This document shows, in pieces, positions 63,183-64,000 of a stretch of DNA of 64,000 bases. Each line of letters begins with the position of its first letter. Position 1 is the first letter of the stretch. The DNA comes from Citrobacter sp. Marseille-Q6884 (GTDB taxonomy: Bacteria > Pseudomonadota > Gammaproteobacteria > Enterobacterales > Enterobacteriaceae), in assembly GCF_945906775.1 (NCBI RefSeq), contig NZ_CAMDRE010000002.1, forward strand, positions 186,001-250,000, read 5' to 3'. The notes under the pieces are model-generated. The model was not told the DNA's origin, ran no database searches, and saw nothing but the letters and a program-made list of their open reading frames with translations. A program made the position numbers and the translations under genes.

Positions 63183-64000
63183 TTAGTCAGGTTGCTCGAG
63201 TGATTTGATGTAGTCATAAATCGCCAATTGTGACTGAACCTTACGACGGTTTCCACGAGGCACGTAGCGATTACTCAGTTCTTTATCGATGTAACGGGCT
63301 TTCACCGTATCGCTGAACAGGATCTCGATAATATCCAGCACGCGTTGCTTAAGGCGTGGGTCAAGAAGCGGAGTGGCGACTTCGATACGATAATCGATGT
63401 TCCTCGTCATCCAGTCTGCGGAGGAGAGATACACTTGCTTATCGCCGCCGTTCTCGAAGATATAGACCCGATCATGCTCAAGGTAGCGGTCAACGATGCT
63501 GATGACGCGAATATTGTCACTGATCCCTTCTAAGCTCGGGATCAGCGAACACATACCACGGATCAGTAAATTGACCGGCACTCCTGAACTTGAGGCCGCG
63601 TAAAGGCGATCAACCAGCCCTTTATCGACCAGGTTATTCAGTTTTAAGGTGATACCAGAAGGTAATCCCTGCTGCGCATTGGCAATCTCTTTGTCGATCA
63701 TGCTGTACAGCAGACGCCGGGAGTTTTGTGGAGACACCAGCAGATAATCGAACGTCACCGGACGATACGGGTTCTCAATAAAGTTGAACACCCGGCGGAC
63801 CTCATTGGTAATGCGAGAATCAGCGGTGAGCAATGAATAGTCGGTATACAGACGAGCCGTTTTTTCGTTGAAGTTGCCGGTACCAATATGGGCGTAGCGT
63901 ACGACCTCATCGCCTTCTTTACGTGAGATCAGGAACAGCTTGGCGTGAATTTTCAGCCCTGGCGCGGAGAAGATAACGTGTACGCCGGCTTCGGTCAGAC
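63183..64000 (-). CDS. ppk: Polyphosphate kinase Ppk1, C-terminal part (runs off the window)
   Basis: The last ~272 residues of polyphosphate kinase, which polymerises the gamma-phosphate of ATP into polyphosphate. The frame stays open to the right edge, so the N-terminal ~415 residues lie outside. Counting from the C-terminus and assuming the E. coli length of 688, the autophosphorylated histidine 435 falls in LKIHAKLFL and histidine 592 in RYLEHDRVYIF; both are present. An apparent internal start at 63833 is not the gene start. It is followed by ppx. Confidence 0.96.
   Translation of the reverse strand, partial: LTEAGVHVIFSAPGLKIHAKLFLISRKEGDEVVRYAHIGTGNFNEKTARLYTDYSLLTADSRITNEVRRVFNFIENPYRPVTFDYLLVSPQNSRRLLYSMIDKEIANAQQGLPSGITLKLNNLVDKGLVDRLYAASSSGVPVNLLIRGMCSLIPSLEGISDNIRVISIVDRYLEHDRVYIFENGGDKQVYLSSADWMTRNIDYRIEVATPLLDPRLKQRVLDIIEILFSDTVKARYIDKELSNRYVPRGNRRKVQSQLAIYDYIKSLEQPD

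Noticed and set aside
1..64000. CRISPR array, tRNA, rRNA, integrase or IS element
   Set aside because: No regularly spaced direct repeats, tRNA-like cloverleaf, rRNA segment or transposase/recombinase frame was recognised.

Overview
The window is a chromosomal segment of a member of the Enterobacteriaceae close to Escherichia, Salmonella and Citrobacter. Most proteins match their Escherichia coli K-12 counterparts in length and nearly in sequence, as I remember them. The order hcaT-csiE ... suhB-trmJ-iscRSUA-hscBA-fdx-iscX-pepB-sseB-sseA-yfhM-pbpC-ndk-rlmN-rodZ-ispG-hisS-yfgM-bamB-der ... yfgJ ... xseA-guaB-guaA-yfgG-pdeF-ppx-ppk is that of the 54-57 minute region of E. coli. A Salmonella CS54-type adhesin locus (sinH-sinI-ratA) and several accessory inserts not in K-12 suggest Citrobacter or a relative. 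The species cannot be fixed from the sequence alone.

Layout. 1-4.8 kb: a sugar-porter transporter and an aldose 1-epimerase (translationally linked), then hcaT, convergent with csiE. 5.0-11.9 kb: an accessory minus-strand operon made of a periplasmic sugar-binding protein, ABC ATPase, two permeases, a D-ribulokinase-type FGGY kinase and a KdsD-like SIS isomerase. 12.3-13.9 kb: a DUF1007 periplasmic protein with a NicO-type nickel/cobalt exporter. 13.9-24.9 kb: suhB, trmJ, the complete ISC iron-sulfur assembly operon behind two abutting IscR operators, pepB, sseB and sseA. 25.1-41.5 kb: the bacterial alpha-2-macroglobulin yfhM with pbpC (periplasmic defence and repair), then ndk, rlmN, rodZ, ispG, hisS, yfgM, bamB and der. 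41.8-44.5 kb: an accessory POT-family transporter and a Gfo/Idh/MocA-like protein. 45.0-53.9 kb: sinH, sinI and ratA, three exported proteins that share domains pairwise. 53.9-64 kb: xseA, guaBA with a PurR operator, yfgG, pdeF behind a perfect FNR-type site, ppx, and the C-terminal part of ppk running off the right edge.

The most interesting non-coding region is the 500-nt sseB-sseA spacer. It holds a RyfA-like minus-strand transcript that contains a 38-codon ORF with a hydrophobic N-terminus and an RBS hairpin. Diverging from it is a candidate ~100-nt plus-strand RNA whose predicted 5' end is complementary over 18 nt (one G-U wobble) to the leader of that transcript. This is the layout of a type I toxin-antitoxin locus or of a paired-sRNA regulator. 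RyfA itself is a known enterobacterial sRNA, so the novelty lies in the encoded peptide and the antisense pairing. No rRNA, tRNA, CRISPR array, insertion sequence or integrase was recognised.
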